Of a stretch of 24,030 bases of DNA, positions 7,881 to 15,608 are shown piece after piece. The notes beneath the pieces are model-generated. The model ran no database searches. It saw only the letters and a list, made by a program, of their open reading frames with translations, and was not told where the DNA came from. The first letter of the stretch is position 1, and each line of letters opens with the position of its first letter. Source of the stretch: Treponema sp. (GTDB lineage: Bacteria > Spirochaetota > Spirochaetia > Treponematales > Treponemataceae); NCBI GenBank assembly GCA_016294105.1, contig JAEDCN010000037.1:1-24030 (forward strand), given 5' to 3'. The translations under genes and the position numbers were made by a program.

Positions 7881-7966
7881 CTAGTTGAACCTATAGCTTT
7901 ACGTGGGGGCCTTTCGTGGAATCTTTTCGAGAGGTTCCATCGATGGGATCCACCTGGAGTTGATAC

Positions 7967-8003
7967 AAAAAAACGCCAACTGAGTGAATCAGTTGGCGTT
8001 TTT
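7967..8003. terminator. Bidirectional intrinsic terminator
   Basis: A perfect 15-bp stem (7969-7983 with 7989-8003, loop GTGAA), built around CGCCAACTGA, has an A-run on one side and a T-run on the other. It can end the aminopeptidase transcript on plus and the chemotaxis receptor transcript on minus. The latter would first read through repeat copy B. Confidence 0.93.
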
Positions 8004-8004
8004 G

Positions 8005-8084
8005 TTATGGTTCTATAATTTTTGGAGAACCATAACAAAGGCGAGTCAAGGGGTTAGGCGAAACATCCCTTGACCGACTGTATT
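8005..8084 (+). repeat. 80-bp two-hairpin repeat, copy B
   Basis: This is the second copy of the element at 6532-6611 (seven differences, no gaps, same orientation). Both hairpins are perfect in this copy: ATGGTTCT...AGAACCAT and GTCAAGGG...CCCTTGAC. It begins one base after the terminator stem and ends 18 bases before the chemotaxis receptor stop, and it contains no gene. Confidence 0.85.
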
Positions 8085-8102
8085 GATTAGTAGCAGTTAT
8101 TT

Positions 8103-9770
8103 TCAGTCAAACTCAGAAAAATCGCTATTCTGGGTGGTGGCACTCATAACTGTAGCCTGGGTTTTTCTCCCAGCGGATTTAAACACATTGGTGTCCTCTT
8201 CTTCTCCCATGTTGAAGAAGGCCATTTTATCCATCAACTCAGCAGACTGTGCGTGCAGCAACTGAGCAATTTCAGAAAGCTGGGTAGAGGCAGAGGTGTT
8301 TTCTTCTGCAGCAGCTTCCATTTCGTGGATTGCATCTTGGATTCGCTGCATTCCTGCATCCTGATTGCGACTGGCAGCTGCAATTTCTTCAATAAGGCGG
8401 CCAGTTTTTTCGATGTTGGGAACAACTCCAGAAATCAGCTTTCCAGCCTTATCTACAACAAGCACACTGTCAGTAGTCATTCCGTTAATTTCGTTGGCGG
8501 CAATGCTACTGCGTTCAGCCAGCTTTCGTACCTCACCAGCAACAACGGCAAATCCCTTTCCTGCTTCTCCTGCACGAGCTGCCTCAATGGCTGCGTTCAA
8601 AGCCAGCAGGTTGGTCTGGTCAGCAATGTCTTCAATAATGCTTACCTTCATGGCAATGTCGTTCATGGCGCTAACGGTATTGCTTACAGCCTCTCCACCT
8701 TCACGGCTATCAGAAACAGTTTGTTCTGCAATGAATCTCGTCTCACCAGCATTGTCTGCTGTTTGGCGGGCATGTTCTGCAATTTCACGCATGTTCTCGG
8801 AAATTTTTTGGGTGGAAGAAGCCAGCCGTTCTACACCGATTGCTAACTCTTGGCTGGAAGAATACATTGTTTCGCTCTGGCTGGTAACCAAATGCAACAT
8901 TGTCACGGTGTCCTTCATAACAGAAGCAATTCTTCCCAATGAAGAATGAAGACTACCACTGAGGCTGTTGGGATATTTAGCAGCAGAACCTTCCATAAAG
9001 TTTACGGTCAAGTCACCTGCCTCAACTCTGGCAAGAATACCCTTAATCTTTTCTGGCTCGGATCCGAGGGTTCTCAAAATGTAGGCTAGGGCAAAGAACA
9101 GTACCAATATGATGAAGATAACGTAAACAATGAGAACAATAAGACCAATGGCAGTAGCCTCACTTGCTGTATGCTCTGCATCAAGCTTTTCAGTTTCAGC
9201 ACGTGCTAACAGTGTTGTCTTGAATTTTTTAATAGGCTCCATGATCTTGTCAGTTTGGTCAGTGTACTCTGAAGAAAAGAGACGAGCCTGGTTAGCAAGA
9301 ACCTCTTGGTCTGCTGAATTACCTAAATCTGCATTTGGGTTCACACGAAGGTAATTGTCCAAGAAAGTCATTACCTCTGTTTCTAGGATAGCCAAGGTAT
9401 TGGATAACTCTTGAGACTTAAGAATATAATTATTCTCCTCATAGGTTAATTGCATTTCTTCAACTTTGGTGGAAAAAGCCTTTTTTATACCATCATTGTT
9501 GGCTGCCTTTCCATTACGAATATCCAGTACTCTATTGTAGGCGGTACGATAGGCGGTATTTCCCGTCATGGCATACATGCGGATATAATTGGTCAAATCC
9601 TCTGAGCTTTCTTCCATTTCATTAGCAAGCTCAAATGCCTGTAACTCATACTGCAATGCATGTTCTAGATGTTTGTTAGAGGATAAGATCATCAAAATCG
9701 TAACAACGACAACTGTAGACATGATGATGGAAATAATGATTGATGCAGAAAATAAACTTTTGATTTTCAT
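8103..9770 (-). CDS. Methyl-accepting chemotaxis protein
   Basis: The 555-residue receptor senses a ligand outside the cell and signals to CheA/CheW. The order is TM1 (about residues 9-29), a helical periplasmic sensor (about 30-205) with the common motif NYIRMYAMTGNTAYRTAYN, TM2 (about 206-231), a HAMP linker (LGSEPEKIKGILARVEAGDL), then a long helical signalling domain. The conserved hairpin tip DIADQTNLLALNAAIEAARA, followed by GEAGKGFAVVAGEVRKLAERS, is intact. No pentapeptide tether for CheR is seen at the C-terminus (ends FSEFD). The start at 9770 is preceded by AGGAGG. It is not adjacent to cheR-cheB in this window but lies within about 2 kb of them. The ligand cannot be inferred. Confidence 0.96.
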   Translation of the reverse strand: MKIKSLFSASIIISIIMSTVVVVTILMILSSNKHLEHALQYELQAFELANEMEESSEDLTNYIRMYAMTGNTAYRTAYNRVLDIRNGKAANNDGIKKAFSTKVEEMQLTYEENNYILKSQELSNTLAILETEVMTFLDNYLRVNPNADLGNSADQEVLANQARLFSSEYTDQTDKIMEPIKKFKTTLLARAETEKLDAEHTASEATAIGLIVLIVYVIFIILVLFFALAYILRTLGSEPEKIKGILARVEAGDLTVNFMEGSAAKYPNSLSGSLHSSLGRIASVMKDTVTMLHLVTSQSETMYSSSQELAIGVERLASSTQKISENMREIAEHARQTADNAGETRFIAEQTVSDSREGGEAVSNTVSAMNDIAMKVSIIEDIADQTNLLALNAAIEAARAGEAGKGFAVVAGEVRKLAERSSIAANEINGMTTDSVLVVDKAGKLISGVVPNIEKTGRLIEEIAAASRNQDAGMQRIQDAIHEMEAAAEENTSASTQLSEIAQLLHAQSAELMDKMAFFNMGEEEDTNVFKSAGRKTQATVMSATTQNSDFSEFD

Positions 9771-9788
9771 ATGCTACCTCCTTTTGCT

Positions 9789-9804
9789 CCAAACAACTGT
9801 TTGG
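9789..9804. promoter_or_regulatory. 16-base palindrome in the chemotaxis receptor leader
   Basis: CCAAACA-AC-TGTTTGG is a perfect seven-base dyad 18 bases upstream of the receptor start codon, just before its AGGAGG site. It could be an operator or a small leader hairpin. The rest of the 313-base gap 9771-10083 is very AT-rich and has no gene. On minus it shows TTGACT at 9846-9851, but no well-spaced -10 box. Confidence 0.5.
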
Positions 9805-10021
9805 CCTTCTCTTGTATAATGATATGGTTTATACAGATAGAGTGAAGTCAACAAAAATTCGGAGTCCCATATCAGCGATTATATCGGATAAACGGTGGTT
9901 TTTCTCTAGCCAGAAACAAAAAAAATGAAAAAATTAAAAAATTATGAAAGTGTATAATAATTTTTTGAGTTTTTTTATAGAAAATATATTTTGTATTGCT
10001 AAAAGTTTTTAGGTTTTTTTT

Positions 10022-10067
10022 AAAAAAAGGCTGCCAGTTTGAGCATTTTAAACTCTTTGGGCAGCCT
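10022..10067 (-). terminator. Intrinsic terminator of purC
   Basis: AGGCTGCC (10028-10035) pairs with GGCAGCCT (10060-10067), and AGTTT/AAACT can add inner pairs. On the minus strand the stem is followed by a run of seven T. It lies 17 bases past the purC stop. Confidence 0.88.
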
Positions 10068-10083
10068 CTTGTATTCTAAGAAT

Positions 10084-10770
10084 TTACTGAATCTTAGCCA
10101 GAATCATCTTGGCACAGTCAATCTGGTTAGGAATGTTGCCATTTTCATCCTTAACACGCCAGATGTCTGGGGTGATTTCGTCTGCTACGTAAATCTTGCC
10201 TTCTTCGTCGTAACCAACTTCAATCTTAAAGTCAATGAGCTGCAGGTTCATAGCTGCCAGTTCCTTCTTTAGAACCTCTCCAACTTTAACAAGAATATCC
10301 AGAGCCTGATCAAACTGGCCTTCCTTCAGCATTCCCTTCATGATACACAGGCGCTCGGTAATTAAGGGGTCACCTTGAGCATCACTTTTTAGGGTAACTT
10401 CACAGTAGGGTGGTTCAAAGGGAATGCCCTGTTCCAAGTCAAAGCGACGACACATGGAACCGGCTGTAAAGTAACGCAGAACAAACTCTAGCTTTGGTAC
10501 TGTTAAGTTCCGAACCTTCATCAGTCCCTGATCAATATCAGAACCAAGGTAATGGGTGGGAATGCCATTTTTTTCCATCAATTCAAAGAAATACTTGGAA
10601 ACAGCAAGTCCAACCTTGCCCTTACCTTCCACACTGCCGCCTACTGAGTTGGAGCCTGGATCAAAAACTCCGTTCTCGCCAGTGGCACTGTCCTTGAAAA
10701 AAAGATGGACTACATTTGTGGCCTCATCCAGCATGACATTCTTTGTCTTGCCCTCATAAAGTGTTTTCAT
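10084..10770 (-). CDS. purC: Phosphoribosylaminoimidazole-succinocarboxamide (SAICAR) synthase
   Basis: The 228-residue enzyme joins aspartate to CAIR with ATP in purine biosynthesis (cytoplasmic). Family landmarks: the N-terminal MKTLYEGKTKNVM, the ATP/substrate part HLFFKDSATGENGV, KLEFVLRYFTAGSMCRRF, CEVTLKSDAQGDPLI (usually K-x-D-x-x-x-D-P), LIDFKIEVGYDEEGKIYVADEITPD with acidic metal/substrate residues, and WR. The length is close to the usual 235-240. AAAGGGG precedes the ATG at 10770. The gene is alone on its strand with its own promoter (10824-10852) and terminator, separated from purE-purF by about 10 kb. No riboswitch-like sequence was seen in its roughly 50-base leader, although CCCC near 10815 could pair with the ribosome-binding GGGG. 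Confidence 0.97.
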   Translation of the reverse strand: MKTLYEGKTKNVMLDEATNVVHLFFKDSATGENGVFDPGSNSVGGSVEGKGKVGLAVSKYFFELMEKNGIPTHYLGSDIDQGLMKVRNLTVPKLEFVLRYFTAGSMCRRFDLEQGIPFEPPYCEVTLKSDAQGDPLITERLCIMKGMLKEGQFDQALDILVKVGEVLKKELAAMNLQLIDFKIEVGYDEEGKIYVADEITPDIWRVKDENGNIPNQIDCAKMILAKIQ

Positions 10771-10823
10771 TGTGAAGATCCCCTTTTAGGTGATGTTTTA
10801 GAAACAAGTTTTACAACGGGGCT

Positions 10824-10852
10824 ATTATAACAAACTGAAAAAGCCATGACAA
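10824..10852 (-). promoter_or_regulatory. Sigma-70 promoter of purC
   Basis: On the minus strand TTGTCA (10847-10852), a 17-base spacer and a perfect TATAAT (10824-10829). Divergent from the phosphatase promoter next to it. Confidence 0.85.
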
Positions 10853-10861
10853 TAAAATTTT

Positions 10862-10890
10862 TTGCAAAAAAAACATAATTTTACTATAAT
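10862..10890 (+). promoter_or_regulatory. Sigma-70 promoter of the phosphatase gene
   Basis: TTGCAA (10862-10867), a 17-base spacer and a perfect TATAAT (10885-10890) lie 44 bases before the ATG at 10935. The purC -35 box starts only nine bases away on the other strand, so the two promoters are nearly back to back. Confidence 0.78.
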
Positions 10891-10934
10891 AAGTCTGATT
10901 CTTACGATTATCGTTTAGTGGAGTTTTATAAATT

Positions 10935-11399
10935 ATGGTTCGTATTTTGTTTGTATGTCATGGAAATATTTGTCGATCCACCATGGCAGAATTTGTGATG
11001 AAGGATTTGGTAAAAAAGGCTGGTTTGTCAGATAAATTTTTTATCGACTCAGCAGGAACAAGTCGTGAGGAAGAGGGTCATGGGGTGCATCCTGGTACTG
11101 TGGTAAAATTGCGGGCTGTGGGAGTTCCCGTGGGAAAGCATCGGGCTCGTCAAATTACTCAGGATGATTTTCACTCCTTTGACTACATCATTGGAATGGA
11201 TGATGCCAATATGCGGAATTTGGAGCGCATGTCTACTCCCGACCAGTGGCAGAAACTGTCAAAGCTATTGTCCTATGCTGGAATTGCCGATGATATAGCT
11301 GACCCTTGGTACACAGGAAATTTCGACGAAACCTACGAAGATGTTTCCGCTGGGTGCAAGGGGTTACTACAACAACTGAAATATCGGAAGGAAGTATAG
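10935..11399 (+). CDS. Low-molecular-weight protein tyrosine phosphatase
   Basis: The 154-residue protein has the complete signature of the family. The phosphate-binding loop VCHGNICRST near the N-terminus carries the nucleophile C8 and R14 (C-x5-R), and the general acid D123 lies in the DPWYTGNFDETYEDV segment. Length is typical (about 150). Such enzymes dephosphorylate protein tyrosines in the cytosol; the related arsenate reductases share the fold, but the DP-W-Y motif favours a phosphatase. TGGAG lies 11 bases before the ATG. cheR begins 67 bases later with its own probable promoter, so cotranscription is possible but not required. No tyrosine kinase gene is in the window. Confidence 0.93.
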   Translation: MVRILFVCHGNICRSTMAEFVMKDLVKKAGLSDKFFIDSAGTSREEEGHGVHPGTVVKLRAVGVPVGKHRARQITQDDFHSFDYIIGMDDANMRNLERMSTPDQWQKLSKLLSYAGIADDIADPWYTGNFDETYEDVSAGCKGLLQQLKYRKEV

Positions 11400-11431
11400 T
11401 GGTGGTATTGTATGTTATGGAGAGATTTCAC

Positions 11432-11458
11432 TTTACATATCAGTATAATCGCTATAAA
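11432..11458 (+). promoter_or_regulatory. Possible promoter of cheR
   Basis: TTTACA (11432-11437), a 15-base spacer and TATAAA (11453-11458) lie only eight bases before the cheR ATG; an alternative -10, TATAAT, is at 11444-11449. Either would give a very short leader. The spacer is shorter than ideal, so this is tentative. Confidence 0.4.
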
Positions 11459-11466
11459 ATGGAATT

Positions 11467-12282
11467 ATGAGTGAACTTCTTACAAATGCTGAATTTGATT
11501 TATTCCGTAAGGTGATTTATGCAGAAAGTGGCATAACTTTTTCTGAAACCAACCGCTCTATTTTGGATAGCCGTCTGAAGGAGCGACTTCGGGACAAGGG
11601 AATGACTACTGTTCAGGATTACTATAGGCTGATTACCTCCGACAAGGAGGAGATGAAGCTTTTGCTAGATTCTGTTACTACAAACCTGACTCGATTTTTC
11701 CGCAATCAGCCTCACTTTGACGCTTTTCAGAATTATGTTATTCCTCATTTGATGGAATTCAAGAAGAATTCACCTGATAAGAAGATTCGTATTTGGAGTG
11801 CTGGTTGCTCAACAGGAGAGGAGCCTTATACCATTGCTATGATTCTGAAGGATATTCTTCCTCCTCCCTATAGCTTTGAAATTATGGCCTCTGACATTTC
11901 CCTCAAGTCCTTGATGGTGGGAAAGCAGGGTTTTTATCCAGCCTCTCGCATTACCGGTATTCCCGATAGATACCTGCAGCGGTTCTTTACAAAGACTCCT
12001 GAAGGCTATCAGGTGAATGCTGATGTTATGAGTACCATTCGCTTTGACTACCATAACCTCAAGCACATGCCCACTACCCGTAATTTGGATATTGTATTCT
12101 GTCGCAATGTTTTGATTTATTTTGATGAGGCTGCCCAGCTGGAGGTTATCAATCACTTCTGGGATGCTATGGCTCCTCGTTCCTATCTCTACATTGGACA
12201 CTCTGAGTCTCTGTTCGGTATGAATACAAAGTTTGAGTTCCTGAAAACTAACTGGGCTTGTTTGTATCAAAAAAATCTGTAA
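11467..12282 (+). CDS. cheR: Chemotaxis protein methyltransferase CheR
   Basis: The 271-residue enzyme transfers a methyl group from S-adenosylmethionine to glutamates of chemoreceptors. The N-terminal helical domain (about residues 1-75) leads to TTNLTRFFRN (71-80; many relatives have TTxFFR). The SAM-binding motif IWSAGCSTGEEPYTIAM starts at 109, followed by FEIMASDIS and DIVFCRNVLIYFDEAAQ, then YLYIGHSESLFG near the end. Length and motifs are canonical. No strong ribosome binding site is seen before ATG 11467 and the apparent promoter is very close. cheB follows after 27 bases, the usual adaptation pair. Confidence 0.97.
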   Translation: MSELLTNAEFDLFRKVIYAESGITFSETNRSILDSRLKERLRDKGMTTVQDYYRLITSDKEEMKLLLDSVTTNLTRFFRNQPHFDAFQNYVIPHLMEFKKNSPDKKIRIWSAGCSTGEEPYTIAMILKDILPPPYSFEIMASDISLKSLMVGKQGFYPASRITGIPDRYLQRFFTKTPEGYQVNADVMSTIRFDYHNLKHMPTTRNLDIVFCRNVLIYFDEAAQLEVINHFWDAMAPRSYLYIGHSESLFGMNTKFEFLKTNWACLYQKNL

Positions 12283-12309
12283 TTTTTTAAATTTGAATGG
12301 AGAGAGAGC

Positions 12310-13521
12310 ATGGATTCGTCCGATGTTAGAGTTCTTATCGTAGATGATTCTGCTTTAATGCGTAATATCATCTCCAAAATCATTGAGCAGACTCCTGGCC
12401 TTGTAATTGCAGGTAAGGCCATGAACGGTGAATTTGCCTTGCAGCATATTCCCGGATGCCGTCCTGACGTTATTGTTTTGGATATAGAAATGCCAGTAAT
12501 GAACGGCTTGGATTTCCTCAAGGAACGAAAGCGTCGTGGAATTGATATTCCCGTTATTATGCTTTCTAGCCTTACCACCGAAGGTGCAGCCGTTACCATG
12601 CAGTGCTTGGAGTTGGGAGCCAGTGATTTTTTGACAAAGCCCGGTGGAACAGGTCTTGCAGATTTGTCCTCAACTGCTACCCGACTGGCAGAGTTGTTGA
12701 TTTCCTATGGTGGAACTTATGCCAAGAACAAGGGGCGTGTTGTGGCTCCTCCACGCCGTGTGGCAAGCTTGTATTCTTCTCTGGAAAAGAAGCAGGTGGA
12801 AGAAAAGGGAGTGCCAGCACCTGTTCAGGAGCAAAAGAGCGAATCCACCACAAATCATATTGTAAATACCTTCAATACCGTATTTTCCACGGCACGGCAG
12901 CGCAAGGAGCCTTCTGTTATTGTTCCTGTGCGGGAGCCAGGTAAAATTGAAGTGATTGCCATTGGAATTTCCACTGGTGGACCAAATGCTCTGCGTGAGG
13001 TGTTCCAAAAGATTGATCCAAATCTGAAGCAGCCCATTCTTGTGGTGCAGCATATGCCCGCTGGCTTTACAGAGGAATTCGCCAACAGCTTGAATTCCAT
13101 TTGTCCCTTGGAGGTAAAGGAAGCCAAGGATGGTGACTTGATTAAAAGTGGTCGTATTCTGATTGCTCCCGGAAACTACCATATCTATGTTGAACGAAAA
13201 TCTCTAGCTATGGTGGTGCGTTTGTCTGATGCTCCCCAGCGGAATGGTCACCGACCATCGGCTGACGTGTTGTTTGAGTCTGTAGCCAGCGTCTATCAAA
13301 ACCATGCTCTTGGTGTTATCATGACGGGAATGGGTAGTGATGGTGCTGCTCAGCTGGCAGAAATGCGACGACAGGGAGCCCATACCTTGGGACAAAACGA
13401 GGAATCCTGTATTGTGTACGGTATGCCAAAGGTAGCCTTTGAACTAGGTGGCGTCCAGCGTCAGGTTTCCCTGCAGGATATGGCACAGGAAATCAGCAAG
13501 CTGGCAAACCAATATCAGTAG
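12310..13521 (+). CDS. cheB: Chemotaxis response regulator / protein-glutamate methylesterase CheB
   Basis: The 403-residue protein removes receptor methyl groups and deamidates glutamines, counteracting CheR. The N-terminal receiver domain (residues 5-125) has the acidic pair D12-D13, phospho-acceptor D58 in VIVLDIEMPVMNG, and the Lys of FLTKPGG. A linker of about 70 residues, rich in charge, follows. The methylesterase domain carries the triad S221 (IGISTGGPN), H248 (VVQHMPAGF) and D344 (GMGSDGA). Length is somewhat above the usual 350-370 because of the linker. GGAGAG precedes the ATG. The stop lies only six bases from the stop of the convergent rseC-like gene and I see no terminator between them, so the 3' ends of the two transcripts may overlap. 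Confidence 0.97.
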   Translation: MDSSDVRVLIVDDSALMRNIISKIIEQTPGLVIAGKAMNGEFALQHIPGCRPDVIVLDIEMPVMNGLDFLKERKRRGIDIPVIMLSSLTTEGAAVTMQCLELGASDFLTKPGGTGLADLSSTATRLAELLISYGGTYAKNKGRVVAPPRRVASLYSSLEKKQVEEKGVPAPVQEQKSESTTNHIVNTFNTVFSTARQRKEPSVIVPVREPGKIEVIAIGISTGGPNALREVFQKIDPNLKQPILVVQHMPAGFTEEFANSLNSICPLEVKEAKDGDLIKSGRILIAPGNYHIYVERKSLAMVVRLSDAPQRNGHRPSADVLFESVASVYQNHALGVIMTGMGSDGAAQLAEMRRQGAHTLGQNEESCIVYGMPKVAFELGGVQRQVSLQDMAQEISKLANQYQ

Positions 13522-13527
13522 ATTAAA

Positions 13528-13980
13528 TTATAGAGGACAGCTTTCCAAGGACACTGTGTTGACGGAGTGGATAACAGCCGTTACTTGGGGCTTGGAAAGC
13601 TTGAGCCAAGTCTTGGACAGGATAAAGATGATTCCTGTAGAAAGAGCCAAAAGAATAAGTACTCCCACCGTCCGCATTGATTCTGTTACAGGAATTCCCC
13701 ACAGCTTTGCCACAGGTTCAGCAAGAAAATAACCAGCCACCGCACTTAAAATTGGTACTATGAGGGAAAGGAATCCCTGGGCAATTTGTGTGGTGGCGGG
13801 AGCTTCTATCTTTACAATGTCGCCGCTTTTGAGCTTGAGGTTTTGTGGGTTTGAAGCTTGGAAGGGAGTTCCCCGCTTTGCACAGGTGGGACTGTTGCAA
13901 TTTATACAGGTATCGCTGAGCAGTGGAATGACGGTGGCGATTCCATTTTCGTATTTGATGATACAAGCCTTATCACGCAT
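13528..13980 (-). CDS. rseC: RseC/SoxR-reducing-system family membrane protein
   Basis: The 150-residue protein matches the RseC/MucC family. A short N-terminal domain carries a cysteine cluster, C25-x2-C28-x4-C33 (TCINCNSPTCAKRG, with C6 nearby), then two transmembrane helices at about residues 66-85 and 104-127. Family members are inner-membrane proteins associated with envelope stress control or with Rnf/SoxR reduction, and the cysteines may hold a metal or redox centre. Which role applies here is unknown. The start overlaps the end of the TPR gene by eight bases, with GGGAG inside that gene's last codons, so translation is probably coupled. It is the last gene of the minus-strand group that begins with the polyprenyl synthase. 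Confidence 0.83.
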   Translation of the reverse strand: MRDKACIIKYENGIATVIPLLSDTCINCNSPTCAKRGTPFQASNPQNLKLKSGDIVKIEAPATTQIAQGFLSLIVPILSAVAGYFLAEPVAKLWGIPVTESMRTVGVLILLALSTGIIFILSKTWLKLSKPQVTAVIHSVNTVSLESCPL

Positions 13981-14506
13981 AAAAATCTCCCTGTTTTATA
14001 TTTTTTAGTCGGGCGTCACATTCTGCTGCTGCACTGAGATTTCCCAGCTCTTGATAGGTGTCCCGAAGATTGAATACAGCGTCGTAATAGTTTGGATCAA
14101 TGGTCACTGCATGCTCAAAGGCTTCGCAGGCACTGTTGTAATCTCCTTGGGTAAAATAGATGACACCGCTGTTGTTCCACAGGTGGGCGTTTCGTATGTT
14201 TAGCTCCAATCCTTGGGCACAAAAGGTAAGGGCTTCTTCCATCTCGCCAGAAATAAAGCAGGTGTGTGCCAAGGTTTCTATAATATCCTGGTCTTCGCTA
14301 TTAATTTTGTAGGCGGTAAGGAGGGCATCCTTTGATAATTGCAGCATTCCTGCATCACGATAGGTAATGCCGAGATTATACCACAACAGGGGATTGTCTC
14401 GAACTATGGTAATGGCTCTTTTAAAGCAGGCAATGGCTTCCACATACTGACCATGGGAAGCCAATTCAATGGCCTGAGAATTGAGAATTTCTGCATTATC
14501 TTTCAT
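13973..14506 (-). CDS. TPR-repeat protein
   Basis: The 177-residue protein is built of about four tetratricopeptide repeats (34-residue helical hairpins). Recognisable repeat segments include GQYVEAIACFKRAITIVRDN, PLLWYNLGITYRDAGMLQLS, AHLWNNSGVIYFTQGDYNSA and CEAFEHAVTIDPNYYDAVFN. There is no signal peptide, so it is cytoplasmic and probably a protein-binding scaffold. The open frame can be read from a TTG at 14521, but GGAGG lies inside those five codons, seven to eight bases before the ATG at 14506, which I take as the start. It begins 36 bases after the polyprenyl synthase and overlaps the RseC-like gene by eight bases. Partner unknown. Confidence 0.88.
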   Translation of the reverse strand: MKDNAEILNSQAIELASHGQYVEAIACFKRAITIVRDNPLLWYNLGITYRDAGMLQLSKDALLTAYKINSEDQDIIETLAHTCFISGEMEEALTFCAQGLELNIRNAHLWNNSGVIYFTQGDYNSACEAFEHAVTIDPNYYDAVFNLRDTYQELGNLSAAAECDARLKNIKQGDFYA

Positions 14507-14542
14507 AGGTGCTTCCTCCAACTCTAAAGGTATGGATTTTTT

Positions 14543-15601
14543 TCAGCCAATGGCAACCTTCAGCATGTTGTTAAAAAGTTGGCTGATTTTTTTTGTTGCC
14601 TCTCTGTTGGGGAAGAGCTCTTCCATACGGTTACAGGCACTTTGAATCAGGTTACGAGCCAGGGTTGCCGCTTCTTCTATGGCACCGCTATCGGTAACAA
14701 TGGCAATGGCTTGCTCAACTGCAGGAGAGTCCACGCCCTGGATTCTGGCTCGTGCAAAGCAATCTGTAAGGGCTTCCAAGTCCTGGGGATTCTTTTCCAG
14801 ATGGAGCAGAATGGGAAGACTCTTCTTTCCTTCCACAATATCATCTCCTCGTTTTTTACCTACGTTGCCACTGGTAAGATTGATTACATCGTCCAGTACC
14901 TGGAATCCGATGCCAATGTCCGAGGCAATGCGACCAACCTCCTGAGCCTGCTGAATGGTTCCGCCGCCAGCAATGATTCCCACTTGGGCAGAAAGGGAAG
15001 CGAGGGTACCAGTCTTCATCCGTACCATGGCGGTGTACTCATCCTGAGAAGGAGTTGTTTCGTTGTTTCGATGCCAGGCAATGTCCATGGCTTGTCCCAG
15101 GTGGAGGCGGCACAATTCCTGATGATAGAGCTGGTTCAAAAGAATCTGAGTTTCCAGACTCACTCCACTTGCCTGAATGCAGGTGGGAGCCACAAAGTAG
15201 AGCCAGGCACCAGCGTTCAAGGCGGTATCAAGACCATAGGTAATGTGGGCTGCAGGAGCACCACGGCGAGTGTCTGCTGAATCTTCTATATCATCGTGAA
15301 TAAGACTTGCTGTGTGAACAAATTCCACCAAGGGGGTAAGCTGAAAGGCAACCTCTGGAGGGGTGTCTGTTCCTGCCACAGCCTGAGCACAAAGAATCTG
15401 CAACAGAGGTCGCCATCGCTTTCCTCCAAGATGCATGAGTCGGGTACAGGGGGTCAGCAGGGGGGCAATGTGATTTTCATTCACTGCAGGGGAAAGATTT
15501 CCGAATTGTTGCTGGCACCAGAGAGTATCTGGAGTGTCGGGGAGGGCTTTTTCTAAAACAGTTTCAATCTTCTGCAATTCTTGGGTAAAGTCGTATTCCA
15601 T
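14543..15601 (-). CDS. Polyprenyl diphosphate synthase (trans-prenyltransferase)
   Basis: The 352-residue enzyme builds a linear isoprenoid diphosphate by successive addition of isopentenyl diphosphate. Landmarks: GGKRWRP (60-65); the first aspartate-rich motif D103-D-x-x-D107 in LIHDDIEDSADTRRG; GQAMDI; MVRMKTGTL; and the second motif region GFQVLDDVINLTSGN with D237-D238, where the usual third Asp is N241. KKRGDDIVEGKKSLPI follows. It is longer than typical FPP synthases (about 300). Product chain length cannot be assigned safely. The ATG has no ribosome binding site; a TATACT -10 lies seven bases before it (see 15609-15637), so the message may be leaderless. It heads the TPR/RseC operon. 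Confidence 0.92.
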   Translation of the reverse strand: MEYDFTQELQKIETVLEKALPDTPDTLWCQQQFGNLSPAVNENHIAPLLTPCTRLMHLGGKRWRPLLQILCAQAVAGTDTPPEVAFQLTPLVEFVHTASLIHDDIEDSADTRRGAPAAHITYGLDTALNAGAWLYFVAPTCIQASGVSLETQILLNQLYHQELCRLHLGQAMDIAWHRNNETTPSQDEYTAMVRMKTGTLASLSAQVGIIAGGGTIQQAQEVGRIASDIGIGFQVLDDVINLTSGNVGKKRGDDIVEGKKSLPILLHLEKNPQDLEALTDCFARARIQGVDSPAVEQAIAIVTDSGAIEEAATLARNLIQSACNRMEELFPNREATKKISQLFNNMLKVAIG

Positions 15602-15608
15602 AGCTAAA

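Noticed and set aside
7818..8038. Short open frames on both strands over the tandem repeats and terminator
   Set aside because: They read through repeats and a terminator stem; no start signals.
9865..9895. Imperfect dyad TATC-AG-CGAT...ATCG-GATA upstream of the chemotaxis receptor
   Set aside because: Asymmetric arms in a very AT-rich region; not distinguishable from chance by eye.
14579..15280. Plus-strand open frame of 233 codons opposite the polyprenyl synthase
   Set aside because: Antisense to an enzyme with all motifs; no ribosome site and low-quality sequence.
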